Shown here in pieces: positions 50,024 through 58,146 of a DNA stretch of 58,156 nt. Each line of letters begins with the position of its first letter. Positions within the stretch are counted from its first letter, which is position 1. Below the pieces are notes generated by a model. That model was not told the DNA's origin. It saw nothing but the letters and a program-made list of their open reading frames with translations, and searched no databases. The position numbers were made by a program, and so were the translations under genes. Source of the stretch: Myxococcales bacterium (GTDB lineage: Bacteria; Myxococcota_A; Polyangia; Polyangiales; Polyangiaceae); NCBI GenBank assembly GCA_012514535.1, contig JAAZAA010000275.1, positions 1 through 58,156 on the forward strand. The letters are read 5' to 3'.

Positions 50024-51835
50024 CTACTTGGTGTCGTCGAGCTTGAGGATCGCGAGGAACGCCTCCTGGGGCACCTCCACGTTGCCCACGGCCTTCATGC
50101 GGCGTTTGCCCTCCTTCTGCTTCTCGAGCAGCTTGCGCTTGCGGCTGATGTCACCGCCGTAGCACTTGGCGGTGACGTCCTTGCGCAGGGCCCGCACCGT
50201 GGTGCGGGCGATCACCTTGCTGCCGATCGCTGCCTGGATCGCGACCTCGTACTGCTGCTGCGGGACGAGCTCCTTGAGCTTCGCCGTGAGGGCGCGCCCG
50301 CGGAAGAAGGCGCTGTCCCGGTGCAGAATCACGCTCAGGGCGTCGAGGGGTTCGCCGTTCACCAGCAGGTCCAGCTTGATGAGGTCGTCCGGTCGATACC
50401 CGGCCAGCTCGTACTCCATGCTGGCGAACCCGCGGGAGACGCTCTTGAGCCGATCGTGCAGGTCGATGATGACCTCGGCCAGGGGGAGCTCGTAGGTGAT
50501 GACGACGTGCTCGGGCGTGGCGTAGTGGAGGTTCAGCTGCACTCCCCGGCGCTCTTCACAGAGCTTCACGACGGCGCCGACGTAGTCCGAGGGGACGTGG
50601 ATCGCGACCTTGACGATGGGCTCCTCGATGAGCTCGAGGTCGCCGGGGCTCGGCATCTTCGAGGGGTTGTCCACCTCGATGACCTCACCGGTCTTTTTCT
50701 TGGCCCGGTACACCACGCTCGGCGCGGTGGTGATCAGGTCCAGGCCGTACTCCCGCTCGAGGCGCTCCTGGATGATCTCCATGTGCAGCAGCCCGAGGAA
50801 GCCGCAGCGGAAGCCGAAGCCGAGGGCCTCCGAGGTATCCGGCTCGTACTGGAAGGAGGAGTCGTTGAGGTGGAGCTTCGACAGGGCGTCCCGGAGGTCC
50901 TCGTAGTCCGCGGAGTCCGTCGGGAAGAGGCCCGCGTAGACCATCGGCTTGACCTCCTCGAAGCCGGGGAGGGGCTCGGTGGCGCCGTTCGTGGCGTGGG
51001 TCACCGTGTCGCCGATCTTGGTGTCGCCGACGCTCTTGATGTGGGCCGCCGCGAACCCCACCTCGCCGGGGCCCAGCTCCGTCAGGGCGACCGGGTGGGG
51101 GCTGAAACAACCGAGCTCCGTGACCTCGTAGGTGCGCCCCGTGGCCATGAGCTTGATCTTGTCCCCCTTACGGAGCAACCCCTCGACCACCTTGAGCATG
51201 ATCACCGCCCCGCGATAGCTGTCGTACCAGCAGTCGAACAGCAGAGCCCGCAGCGGCGCGTCGGGCGAACCTTGTGGCGGGGGGACGCGCTGTACGACCG
51301 CCTCGAGGAGCTCGGGCACCCCGATGCCGGTCTTGCCGCTCGTGAAGATGGCGCCGCTGCAGTCGAGGCCGATGACCTCTTCGATGTCCCGGGCCGCTCG
51401 ATCCACGTCGGCGGAGGGGAGGTCGACCTTGTTGAGGACGGGGATGATCTCGAGGTCGTTCTTCAGCGCCAGGTACGTGTTGGCGACCGTCTGCGCCTGA
51501 ACGCTCTGGGTGGCATCGACGACGAGCAGGGCCCCTTCGCAAGCGCGGAGGCTCGAGGACACCTCGTAGCTGAAATCCACGTGTCCGGGCGTGTCGATCA
51601 GCTGCAGCTGGTACTCCAGCCCATCCTGGGCCTTGTACCTCAGGCGCACCGACTGCGCCTTGATGGTGATGCCGCGCTCCCGCTCGAGCTCCAGCTTGTC
51701 GAGGAACTGCTCCATGCGCTCCCGGGCGGAGAGGGCGCCGGTCACGTCCATGATGCGGTCCGCCAGCGTGCTCTTGCCGTGGTCGACGTGGGCGATGATC
51801 GAGAAGTTGCGGATCCGGGACGGGTCGACGGACAT
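50024..51835 (-). CDS. lepA: Elongation factor 4 (LepA)
   Basis: 603 residues, full length for LepA. G1 [10 protein letters not shown] (15-24), G3 DTPGHVDF, G4 NKVD. The C-terminus has the LepA-specific domain ([35 protein letters not shown]). LepA is a ribosomal GTPase that aids translation under stress and ribosome biogenesis. A large perfect inverted repeat lies in its upstream region. Confidence 0.98.
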   Translation of the reverse strand: MSVDPSRIRNFSIIAHVDHGKSTLADRIMDVTGALSARERMEQFLDKLELERERGITIKAQSVRLRYKAQDGLEYQLQLIDTPGHVDFSYEVSSSLRACEGALLVVDATQSVQAQTVANTYLALKNDLEIIPVLNKVDLPSADVDRAARDIEEVIGLDCSGAIFTSGKTGIGVPELLEAVVQRVPPPQGSPDAPLRALLFDCWYDSYRGAVIMLKVVEGLLRKGDKIKLMATGRTYEVTELGCFSPHPVALTELGPGEVGFAAAHIKSVGDTKIGDTVTHATNGATEPLPGFEEVKPMVYAGLFPTDSADYEDLRDALSKLHLNDSSFQYEPDTSEALGFGFRCGFLGLLHMEIIQERLEREYGLDLITTAPSVVYRAKKKTGEVIEVDNPSKMPSPGDLELIEEPIVKVAIHVPSDYVGAVVKLCEERRGVQLNLHYATPEHVVITYELPLAEVIIDLHDRLKSVSRGFASMEYELAGYRPDDLIKLDLLVNGEPLDALSVILHRDSAFFRGRALTAKLKELVPQQQYEVAIQAAIGSKVIARTTVRALRKDVTAKCYGGDISRKRKLLEKQKEGKRRMKAVGNVEVPQEAFLAILKLDDTK

Positions 51836-51870
51836 GATCGAGTCAGGGGGCTAGAGCGACCAGAAGGAGA

Positions 51871-51943
51871 CTAGAGCACCGAGCCGCGAGCAAGACTGAG
51901 GCTTGGGCGAGCTCTCCCGATGGCGAACCGATCGGTGCTCTAG
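51871..51943. repeat. Perfect 12-bp inverted repeat upstream of lepA
   Basis: CTAGAGCACCGA (51871-51882) and TCGGTGCTCTAG (51932-51943) are exact reverse complements separated by 49 nt. A third CTAGAGC occurs at 51851-51857. The arms lie between the ribbon-helix-helix gene and lepA, both leftward. They could form a leader or terminator hairpin or a regulator-binding site. Confidence 0.8.
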
Positions 51944-52065
51944 AGAGAGGGCCAGGCGGGCGCTCTTACTCGGCTCCACCGGCTCCTGGCAACCGCCGCA
52001 TTACCCCAAGGAGCACGCGGGCACGGGAGCCGAGAGCGGACACCGCCGAATCCAGCCGCTCGTCG

Positions 52066-52263
52066 TCACTTCTTCACGGGCGTCGTGGGCTCCACCAGGC
52101 TGAGCTGTCCAGGGAGCTGATCCGCGTAGCGCTCGAGCACGAGGTCGATCCCCTCCCTGATGAACACGGCGACGGGCACCTTGGTGCGCTCATGGAGCAG
52201 GTGCAGCGCCTCGTTCTGCTCGGGCGTGATGTAGACCGTTGTGGAAATCTTCTTGCGTGCCAT
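52066..52263 (-). CDS. Ribbon-helix-helix DNA-binding protein
   Basis: 65 residues. MARKKISTTVYITPEQNEALHLLHERTKVPVAVFIREGIDLVLERY shows the strand (KISTTVYI) and two helices of the MetJ/Arc/CopG fold. It should bind DNA as a dimer, with the basic strand in the major groove. No toxin gene is next to it, so it is probably a stand-alone regulator and not an antitoxin. A very good promoter lies just upstream. Its targets are unknown; lepA 230 nt downstream and its inverted repeat are candidates. Confidence 0.9.
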   Translation of the reverse strand: MARKKISTTVYITPEQNEALHLLHERTKVPVAVFIREGIDLVLERYADQLPGQLSLVEPTTPVKK

Positions 52264-52290
52264 CGAAGCAGTCGCGAATGACCAGCCGTT

Positions 52291-52319
52291 ACAATAGGTT
52301 CCAATACGTGTGGCGTCAA
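52291..52319 (-). promoter_or_regulatory. Sigma-70-type promoter of the ribbon-helix-helix gene
   Basis: On the minus strand, TTGACG (52319-52314) and TATTGT (52296-52291) are separated by exactly 17 nt. Transcription would start near 52284, about 20 nt before the ATG. The local sequence is unusually AT-rich for this window. Confidence 0.75.
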
Positions 52320-52781
52320 ACCCGGAAAGTTGCGGTGCGTCTTGCGGAAATCCAGTGATTCCGGTGACTTGTGTCCGTTGTGGCGCCACAGGGGGGCCTC
52401 TGTGGCACCCCTGGAGGGGAGGTCGGAGGGGGGCGGCCCCCGCCGCGGGGCGCTCTAGCGCTCCTGGCTCTCCGGCGCCACCCAGGGTCCGAGCTCCCGG
52501 AATGTCTCGCGGATCCTGGAGCCCCGAGGCGAGCTCCGAGTGACTCTCAGGGCCCCTTCCGGAGCCGCCGTGGGCCTTGCCAGCTGCCCTGCCGCCGGCA
52601 CGCCCCGCCTGTCCGGGCGCCCCGCGCTGCGGCCTTCCCGCACGCCGAAGCGACCGCCGACCCTCTCGGGTGACGGCCGATGGGCCGGTCGGCGGTCCCT
52701 CGACATGCGTCCCTGGCGGGAGCCGACGAGCGCGACTGGCGCGGTTCCCTCGCCGGGGTCCTCCTGTAGGATGTCCCGAGC
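52320..52781. other. 462-bp gap upstream of the paired lipoproteins
   Basis: No gene is supported. The region is GC-rich, with a short TAGGAT element about 13 nt before the first lipoprotein ATG that could be a -10. No good -35, repeat or RNA gene was seen. Confidence 0.5.
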
Positions 52782-53558
52782 ATGATCCCCAGAACGTGTC
52801 TCGGCTCGGGTGGGAGCCGTTGGGTGCCGCTGGTGCGATGGATCCTCACCGCGGGCCTCGTGGTCGTGGGGCTGTCCGGGTGCGGGGGCGCCCAGGCGCG
52901 CCCGGGTCTGTCCGAGGGGGCGCAGCGTCGCGACACGGCGGTCGAGCACGAACCCTGCGACGTCGACGGAGAAGGCGCGGAGCGGGTGGACGCGAACGGC
53001 GACGGGCGGCCGGACATCGTGATCGTGCGAGACGGGGGGCGCGAGGTGTGCCGCGCGGTGGATCTGAACCTGGACGGCACCTTCGACCGCTGGACCTACC
53101 TGGACGAGGGGGGCGCGGTGCGCCGTCAGGAGAGCGACTACGATCGGGACGGTCGCATCGACGAGATCGCGATTTTCCGGGGGGGCGTCGTGATCGAGCG
53201 GCACGCCGCCACCACGCTGCACCACCAGCTCGACACCTGGCATTTCTATGACCAGGGCAAGCTGGTGCGGACCGAGCGCGATTCCAACGGGGACGGCGTG
53301 GTGGACCAGTGGTGGGAGTATCGCTCCCCGGAGTGCCCGCTGATCCACTCGGACGTGAACAACGATGGCCGCCCCGATCCCGGCGCGACGATCGACTACT
53401 GCAAGGAGACCGGCTCTGCGCCGCCCCTCCCCGCCGAGCAGCAGGCGGAGCTGCGGCGCTTCGACCAACCCCTCGAGACCGTCACGGAAGTGGAGGGGCC
53501 GCCGGCGGAAGCGACGGGGGAGGAGTCGCCCGCAGAGGAAGCTGGAGGTGACCAGTGA
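52782..53558 (+). CDS. Lipoprotein with EF-hand-like Ca-binding loops (1)
   Basis: 258 residues. Lipobox GLSGC (Cys34). Five D-x-N/D-x-D-G-x-x-D loops are visible: DANGDGRPD, DLNLDGTFD, DYDRDGRID, DSNGDGVVD and DVNNDGRPD. They are separated by short beta-like segments (CRAVDLNLDGTFDRWTYLDEGG). These loops normally bind calcium. The C-terminal 40 residues are Glu/Pro-rich. It is followed immediately by a paralogue-like gene, so the two probably work together at the envelope. Confidence 0.85.
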   Translation: MIPRTCLGSGGSRWVPLVRWILTAGLVVVGLSGCGGAQARPGLSEGAQRRDTAVEHEPCDVDGEGAERVDANGDGRPDIVIVRDGGREVCRAVDLNLDGTFDRWTYLDEGGAVRRQESDYDRDGRIDEIAIFRGGVVIERHAATTLHHQLDTWHFYDQGKLVRTERDSNGDGVVDQWWEYRSPECPLIHSDVNNDGRPDPGATIDYCKETGSAPPLPAEQQAELRRFDQPLETVTEVEGPPAEATGEESPAEEAGGDQ

Positions 53559-54322
53559 TGGGGCGTCGCGCGGCGTCACGCTCCGAGCGGCTCGGCGGGG
53601 TGGCTGTCCAGGGCATGACGGTGGTGCAGGGCGTGACGGTGGCGTTGGCCACGACGGTCGCGCTGGGCTGCGGTGGTGGTCAACAGACGCCGAAGGAGGC
53701 CTCCGACGCTCGGACCCTGGAGGGGCTCGCCGTCGACGACCGCTCGCGGTGTGAGTTCCAGGGGCGGGAGGATCGGGACGTGCGGGAGACGTCCGCACCG
53801 AACTCGGTGGTGTCCAACGTGCGCCGCGTCTACGGCTTCGTGGGGACGGGCGAGGAGCGCCGCAGGGTGCTCTTGTGTCGGGAGGTCGACACGAACCTGG
53901 ACGGGGTGAAGGACGTCGTCCGGACCTACACGGAGGACGGCGAGAAGCTGAGTGAGGTGGCCGACTCCGACTACGACGGTCGCGTGGACACCTGGATCAC
54001 CTTCGCCGCAGGGCGAGTGCACAAGGCGGAGTTCGATCGCGATGGGGACGGCAAGGCCGACGAGGTGCGTCACTACGTCGGCGGGCGTCTCTCGCGGGTG
54101 CAGCGGGACACCAACGGGGACGGTCGTCCGGACGTGTTCGAGGTGTACAGCGCCGGTCGCCTCGAGCGCATCGGGGTGGACGTGAACCACGACGGCAGCG
54201 TCGACCGCTGGGATCGGGACGAGGCGCGCGTCCGCGAGGAGGAGGCCCGCGAAGAGGAGACCCGCGAAAAGGAGACGGAGCGTGGCGGCGGAGATCAGCG
54301 AGCCACCTCGGGGAGCGACTGA
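53558..54322 (+). CDS. Lipoprotein with EF-hand-like Ca-binding loops (2)
   Basis: 254 residues from ATG 53558 (TGATG overlap); GTG 53555 is an alternative, and a GGAGGTG precedes both. Lipobox VALGC (Cys38). Five calcium-type loops: DTNLDGVKD, DSDYDGRVD, DRDGDGKAD, DTNGDGRPD and DVNHDGSVD. The spacing and flanking segments (LLCREVDTNLDGVKDVVRTYTEDG) parallel the upstream gene, so they likely arose by duplication. The tail is Glu/Arg-rich and helical. The role is unknown. Confidence 0.85.
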   Translation: MGRRAASRSERLGGVAVQGMTVVQGVTVALATTVALGCGGGQQTPKEASDARTLEGLAVDDRSRCEFQGREDRDVRETSAPNSVVSNVRRVYGFVGTGEERRRVLLCREVDTNLDGVKDVVRTYTEDGEKLSEVADSDYDGRVDTWITFAAGRVHKAEFDRDGDGKADEVRHYVGGRLSRVQRDTNGDGRPDVFEVYSAGRLERIGVDVNHDGSVDRWDRDEARVREEEAREEETREKETERGGGDQRATSGSD

Positions 54323-54385
54323 CACCACCCCTCGTTGCGCGCCGCGCTTGGTCGGCGTCGTGGCCTCCGCTACGGTCCGGCGTCC

Positions 54386-55477
54386 ATGACCGCGGAGCGG
54401 CTGCAGAAGATTCTGGCAAGGGCGGGCGTCACCTCACGGCGCAAGGCCGAGGAGTTGATCCTGGCGGGTCGGGTACGGGTAGACGGTCAAGTCGTCACCG
54501 AGCTCGGCACCAAGGCGGATCCCCGGTCGTCGAAGATCGAGCTCGACGGGAAGCGACTCGTCGCGGAGCCGCTGGTCTACGGCGTGCTCCACAAGCCTCG
54601 CGGCATGGTCAGTACGCTCTCGGATCCCGAGGGCCGGCCGACCGTGCGGCAGCTGTTGAGCCGCGTGGGCGCCCGCGTCGTCCCCGTGGGGCGCCTCGAT
54701 TTCCACACGAGCGGCACCCTGCTCTTCACCAACGACGGCGAGTTCGCCGCAAAGCTCGCCCACCCGAGCACGAAGGCCCCGAAGGTCTACGTGGCGAAGG
54801 TGAAGGGCTCCCTGGACGAGCGGCACCTCGCGCGCTGGTGTGAGAGCATCGAGATCGAGGGGCGCACGACGCGACCTGCGGACGTGCGCGTGCTGCGCGA
54901 CGAAGGGGACAAGACCTGGATCGAGGTGACCCTGCGCGAGGGGCGCAACCGTCAGGTGCGCCGGCTCGGAGAGCACGCGCGGACTCCCGTCATGCGGTTG
55001 GCCCGCATCTCCCAGGCGGGGATCACCAGCGACGGACTCCGCCCTGGACAGTGGCGCTGGCTCACCGTGGATGAGCTGACTGCGCTCCGGCGCGCGTACG
55101 GTGTCCCACAGCGGGTGCGCGCGCCGGGCGTCGCCCAGGGCAAGCAGCGTCCTGCGAGCACCGCGCGGACCCCCGCAGGGGGGCCTCCCCGGCGATCGGA
55201 GCGGCGCCCGATGAGGGCACACGCGAAGCGTGGTTCGGGAGAGCAGCTCGGGGAGGCGGCGGGCCAAGGCGCTCGTGGCGCCGTCGCATCCGGGTCGACC
55301 CGCGACGCCGCGCGCGGAGGGGCCGCGAGCGACCGCGCCGCCCGGGGGAGCAGGAAAAAGGGCGGAGGCGCATCCGCCGGAAAGCGCGACGTCCGGTCCG
55401 GCGAGGGACCGCGTCGCGAGGGAAGGACGTCGCGCGGCGCGCGCGCCGCCGACGAGCGTCCGGGGCGGCGGCGCTGA
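54386..55477 (+). CDS. rluB: RsuA/RluB-family pseudouridine synthase with long basic tail
   Basis: 363 residues. S4 domain (MTAERLQKILARAGVTSRRKAEELILAGRVRVDG), then catalytic GRLDFHTSGTLLFTNDG with the active Asp, and REGRNRQVRRLGEH. Together these mark RluB-class enzymes, which modify 23S position 2605. RluE or RsuA are alternatives. From about residue 245 a 118-residue Arg/Gly/Ala-rich tail follows with no predicted fold, probably binding RNA. The stop codon region leads directly into a 16-bp tandem repeat. Confidence 0.92.
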   Translation: MTAERLQKILARAGVTSRRKAEELILAGRVRVDGQVVTELGTKADPRSSKIELDGKRLVAEPLVYGVLHKPRGMVSTLSDPEGRPTVRQLLSRVGARVVPVGRLDFHTSGTLLFTNDGEFAAKLAHPSTKAPKVYVAKVKGSLDERHLARWCESIEIEGRTTRPADVRVLRDEGDKTWIEVTLREGRNRQVRRLGEHARTPVMRLARISQAGITSDGLRPGQWRWLTVDELTALRRAYGVPQRVRAPGVAQGKQRPASTARTPAGGPPRRSERRPMRAHAKRGSGEQLGEAAGQGARGAVASGSTRDAARGGAASDRAARGSRKKGGGASAGKRDVRSGEGPRREGRTSRGARAADERPGRRR

Positions 55478-55482
55478 GTCTC

Positions 55483-55560
55483 TGAGCTACGGCGCCGCTG
55501 AGTTACGGCGCCGCTGAGTTACGGCGCCGCTGAGTTACGGCGCCGCTGAGCTACGGCGCA
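55483..55560. repeat. 16-bp intergenic tandem repeat, five copies
   Basis: Units start at 55483, 55499, 55515, 55531 and 55547. Units 2-4 are identical (TGAGTTACGGCGCCGC). Units 1 and 5 have C for T at the fifth base, and unit 5 is truncated. Each unit boundary forms a GCCG/CGGC mini-stem. The array lies between two convergent genes. Confidence 0.95.
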
Positions 55561-55616
55561 GAGCCGCTCCCGAGCGGGCGCTCGTCGTCGGAGTGTCGCC
55601 CCCCCCTCGGGCGACC

Positions 55617-56090
55617 TCAGGCGTCCTTGTTCTGGGCGAGCGTCTTTTCGCCGTCGCGAAAAACGATGGTGACCTTGTCGGAACTCGGGATGCCGGACAC
55701 GAAGCCCTCGCCGAACTTCTTGTGGGTGACCAGCTGATCCACGCGGAAGGTTTGATCCATCGAGTAGCGAGTGAAGGCGCTGAGCGCCTGGCCATTGACG
55801 CGGGCCTCCCACTCGGCCCGTGCCCCCGAGGCGGCCTTGGGCTTGGCCGCGGCCCTGCTCGCGGTCGTGGTGGTGCGTCGTGGAACGGCGGGCGACCGCT
55901 CTTCTGATTTGGGAGCCCGGTAGTTGTGCTCGGAGCCACAGGTCATGCAGACGACCCGTTTGGGGCGACCGCTCACCAGGGCGACGATGCGGTGGCCGAG
56001 ATCGAGGCGGCAGCGGGTGCACCAAGAGTCGATCTCACCGCCAGCGGTGAGGCCTTTGCGCGGGGTTGGTTTTTCCGTCAGCGGATTCAC
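55617..56090 (-). CDS. Zinc-ribbon protein with C-terminal UvrD/PcrA-type tudor-like domain
   Basis: 157 residues from GTG 56090. The N-terminal half has CTRCRLDLGHR and CMTCGSEHNY, forming a C-x2-C/C-x2-C zinc ribbon. A basic Ala/Lys/Arg-rich linker follows. The last 45 residues (FRVDQLVTHKKFGEGFVSGIPSSDKVTIVFRDGEKTL) resemble the tudor-like C-terminal domain of PcrA/UvrD, where GDxVxHxxFGxGxV binds RNA polymerase. There is no helicase. A transcription or RNA-polymerase-associated role is plausible. The start overlaps the stop of its partner gene. Confidence 0.8.
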   Translation of the reverse strand: MNPLTEKPTPRKGLTAGGEIDSWCTRCRLDLGHRIVALVSGRPKRVVCMTCGSEHNYRAPKSEERSPAVPRRTTTTASRAAAKPKAASGARAEWEARVNGQALSAFTRYSMDQTFRVDQLVTHKKFGEGFVSGIPSSDKVTIVFRDGEKTLAQNKDA

Positions 56091-56611
56091 GCGTTCTTTT
56101 TCCCAGAGTCGTTCGTGGTTTCGGGCGGGTGGGGTTCGGGGGAGGGGGGCGCGCCGTCCTCGTGGCGAACCCGGACGTTGTGCTTGATGTGGGGCCGCGC
56201 CTTGCCGGCGTCGTTCGGGACCAACCGGATCTCCGTCTTGATCTCGAAGGACAGCATCGTCAGGGCGCGGACGAACTCCTCCGTGAAGTTCGTGCTCTCC
56301 AGGAAGTCGCGTACTTCCTTGGCGACGACGCGATAGAGACCCGACTTGCCTTCGTCGAGCTGGTTCAGGAGGTTCGCCAGCGCCTCCTTGGGGAGCTTGA
56401 GCTCTCCGAGGCGTTGGCGCACCCCCTCGGGTTTCTCCGCGAGGCGTTCGAGCCCCGCTTCGACGATCTTGCGGACGAGCTCGGGGAGGAGGCCCTTCGC
56501 GTCGTCCTCGGAGGTGGGGCGCGGGCCCGGCGGCGCCGAGGAGCCCTCGCTGCGATCTCGCGGCGCCCTCTGCATCACTGGGTCTGCGCCAGGGGGATCG
56601 CTGTCCTTCAC
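56087..56611 (-). CDS. Conserved-looking cytoplasmic protein, partner of the zinc-ribbon gene
   Basis: 174 residues. Residues 40-135 are helical then beta: LLPELVRKIVEAGLERLAEKPEGVRQRLGELKLPKEALANLLNQLDEGKSGLYRVVAKEVRDFLESTNFTEEFVRALTMLSFEIKTEIRLVPN. Both ends are Pro/charged and disordered. No signal, membrane segment or known domain is seen. Its stop overlaps the zinc-ribbon start (GTGA), so they are co-translated and probably functionally linked. Confidence 0.8.
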   Translation of the reverse strand: MKDSDPPGADPVMQRAPRDRSEGSSAPPGPRPTSEDDAKGLLPELVRKIVEAGLERLAEKPEGVRQRLGELKLPKEALANLLNQLDEGKSGLYRVVAKEVRDFLESTNFTEEFVRALTMLSFEIKTEIRLVPNDAGKARPHIKHNVRVRHEDGAPPSPEPHPPETTNDSGKKNA

Positions 56612-56664
56612 GGCCCGTGGGGGTAGCCCGCGTGCCCGGGCCAGTCAAATGCTAGAAGAACGGT

Positions 56665-57975
56665 GTGCTGAACCAGGACTTTCGACGGGAACTCGAGGCG
56701 CGGCGCGCGGCCGTGTGTGCGCAGCTGGGCGACGGCGTGCTCGTGTTGCCCTCCGCGCCCGTGGCGCTCCGCAACAACGACGTCGACCACGAGTTCCGAC
56801 AGAGCTCGGACTTCTTCTACCTGACGGGCTTCGAGGAGCCGGATTGCGTTTTGGTCTTGAGCGGCCGCCCCGAGGGGTACGTGCTGTTCGTGCGACGGCG
56901 AGATCCCGAGCGTGAGATCTGGGACGGGCGGCGCGCGGGGCTCGAAGGGGCCGTGGAGATCTTCGGAGCCGATCGAGCCTTCGGCATCGACGAGCTCGAC
57001 CAGAAGCTGGTGGACCTGCTCGAGAACGTCACCCGGGTCCACTACCGGATCGGGGAGCGAAAGGACTTCGACGCGCGCTTCCTCGACGTGCTCGACCGCG
57101 TGCGCGCGCGAGGCCGGACGGGGTCGGACTGGCCCACGGAGATCGTGGACCCTCGCGTGATCCTGCATGAGCTGCGCCTGCTGAAGAGCCCGTTCGAGAT
57201 CGAGCGTATGCGCGAGGCCGCGGAGATCACCGTCGAGGCCCACCGGGCGGCCATGGCCGCGTGTCGGCCGGGGATGTACGAGTACGAGATCGAGGCGTTG
57301 CTGCTCCATCGATTCCGGCGGGCGGGGAGCCAGCGGGTCGCGTACCCCTCGATCGTGGGCAGCGGTCCGAACGCCACCATCCTGCACTACCGGGAGAACG
57401 ATCGCCGGATGCAGGACGGTGAGCTCCTGCTCATCGATGCGGGGGCGGAGTTCGCGTACTACGCCGCGGACGTCACCCGCACCTTCCCCGTCGGGGGGAA
57501 GTTCACTCCCGCCCAGCGCGATCTGTACCGGATCGTGCTCGACGCCCAGCTCGCGGCCATCGCTCGTTGCCGCGTCGGGGAGACTCTGGACGCTGTTCAC
57601 GAGGCGGCCGCGCGCGTCATCGCCGGTGGCCTGCTGGAGCTCGGCTTCCTGTCGGGGACCGTGGACGAGGTGATCGAGCAGAAGGGGCTCAAGCCGTTCT
57701 TCATGCACCGGACCAGTCACTGGCTCGGCATGGATGTCCACGACGTAGGTCGCTATCACCGCGAGCGCCAGCCGCGGCGGTTGGAGCCCGGGATGGTGAT
57801 CACCGTCGAGCCGGGCATCTACGTCGCCGAGGGGGACGAGAACGTGCCGCCGGAGTTCCGTGGGATCGGGATCCGCATCGAAGACGACGTCGTGATCACC
57901 GCGGGGGAGCCCGAGGTGATCACGGAGGGGGCCCCCAAGACGATCGAGGCCGTCGAGGAGGCCTGCCGAGGCTGA
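56665..57975 (+). CDS. pepP: Xaa-Pro aminopeptidase (PepP, M24B)
   Basis: 436 residues, GTG start. N-terminal creatinase-like domain (RQSSDFFYLTGFEEPDCVLVL), then the pita-bread fold. The five metal ligands are visible: Asp in LLIDAGAEF, Asp in AADVTRTFP, His in TSHWLGMDVHD, Glu in VEPGIYVAEG, and Glu in IRIEDDVV. It removes N-terminal residues next to proline using two manganese ions in the cytoplasm. It is divergent from the preceding 174-residue gene with a 53-bp gap. Confidence 0.96.
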   Translation: MLNQDFRRELEARRAAVCAQLGDGVLVLPSAPVALRNNDVDHEFRQSSDFFYLTGFEEPDCVLVLSGRPEGYVLFVRRRDPEREIWDGRRAGLEGAVEIFGADRAFGIDELDQKLVDLLENVTRVHYRIGERKDFDARFLDVLDRVRARGRTGSDWPTEIVDPRVILHELRLLKSPFEIERMREAAEITVEAHRAAMAACRPGMYEYEIEALLLHRFRRAGSQRVAYPSIVGSGPNATILHYRENDRRMQDGELLLIDAGAEFAYYAADVTRTFPVGGKFTPAQRDLYRIVLDAQLAAIARCRVGETLDAVHEAAARVIAGGLLELGFLSGTVDEVIEQKGLKPFFMHRTSHWLGMDVHDVGRYHRERQPRRLEPGMVITVEPGIYVAEGDENVPPEFRGIGIRIEDDVVITAGEPEVITEGAPKTIEAVEEACRG

Positions 57976-58052
57976 GCTGCGCCTTCGACCTGCGGTCCGA
58001 ACCAAGCTGCGGCCCATCGCCGGTATCTCAACGGACCAGGACGCCCGCCGAT

Positions 58053-58146
58053 CTCGGTTTTTGGCTTCGTTTCCGCTGCGCTCCGGTGCTCAAGTACCCA
58101 CGTACGTTCCGCTCCGGTGCTCGCGAAAGCCTCGCCAAAACCCGAG
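58053..58146. repeat. Intergenic composite inverted/direct repeat element
   Basis: The outer arms CTCGGTTTTTGGC (58053-58065) and GCCAAAACCCGAG (58134-58146) form a 13-bp inverted repeat with one mismatch. Inside, GCTCCGGTGCTC is repeated at 58080-58091 and 58111-58122, flanking CACGTACG. This organisation suggests a dispersed palindromic (REP/MITE-like) element or an elaborate terminator after pepP. It lies close to the end of the window. Confidence 0.65.

Noticed and set aside
52066-52263. Antitoxin of a toxin-antitoxin pair
   Set aside because: The next genes are lepA and, on the other side, divergent lipoproteins; no small toxin frame is adjacent.
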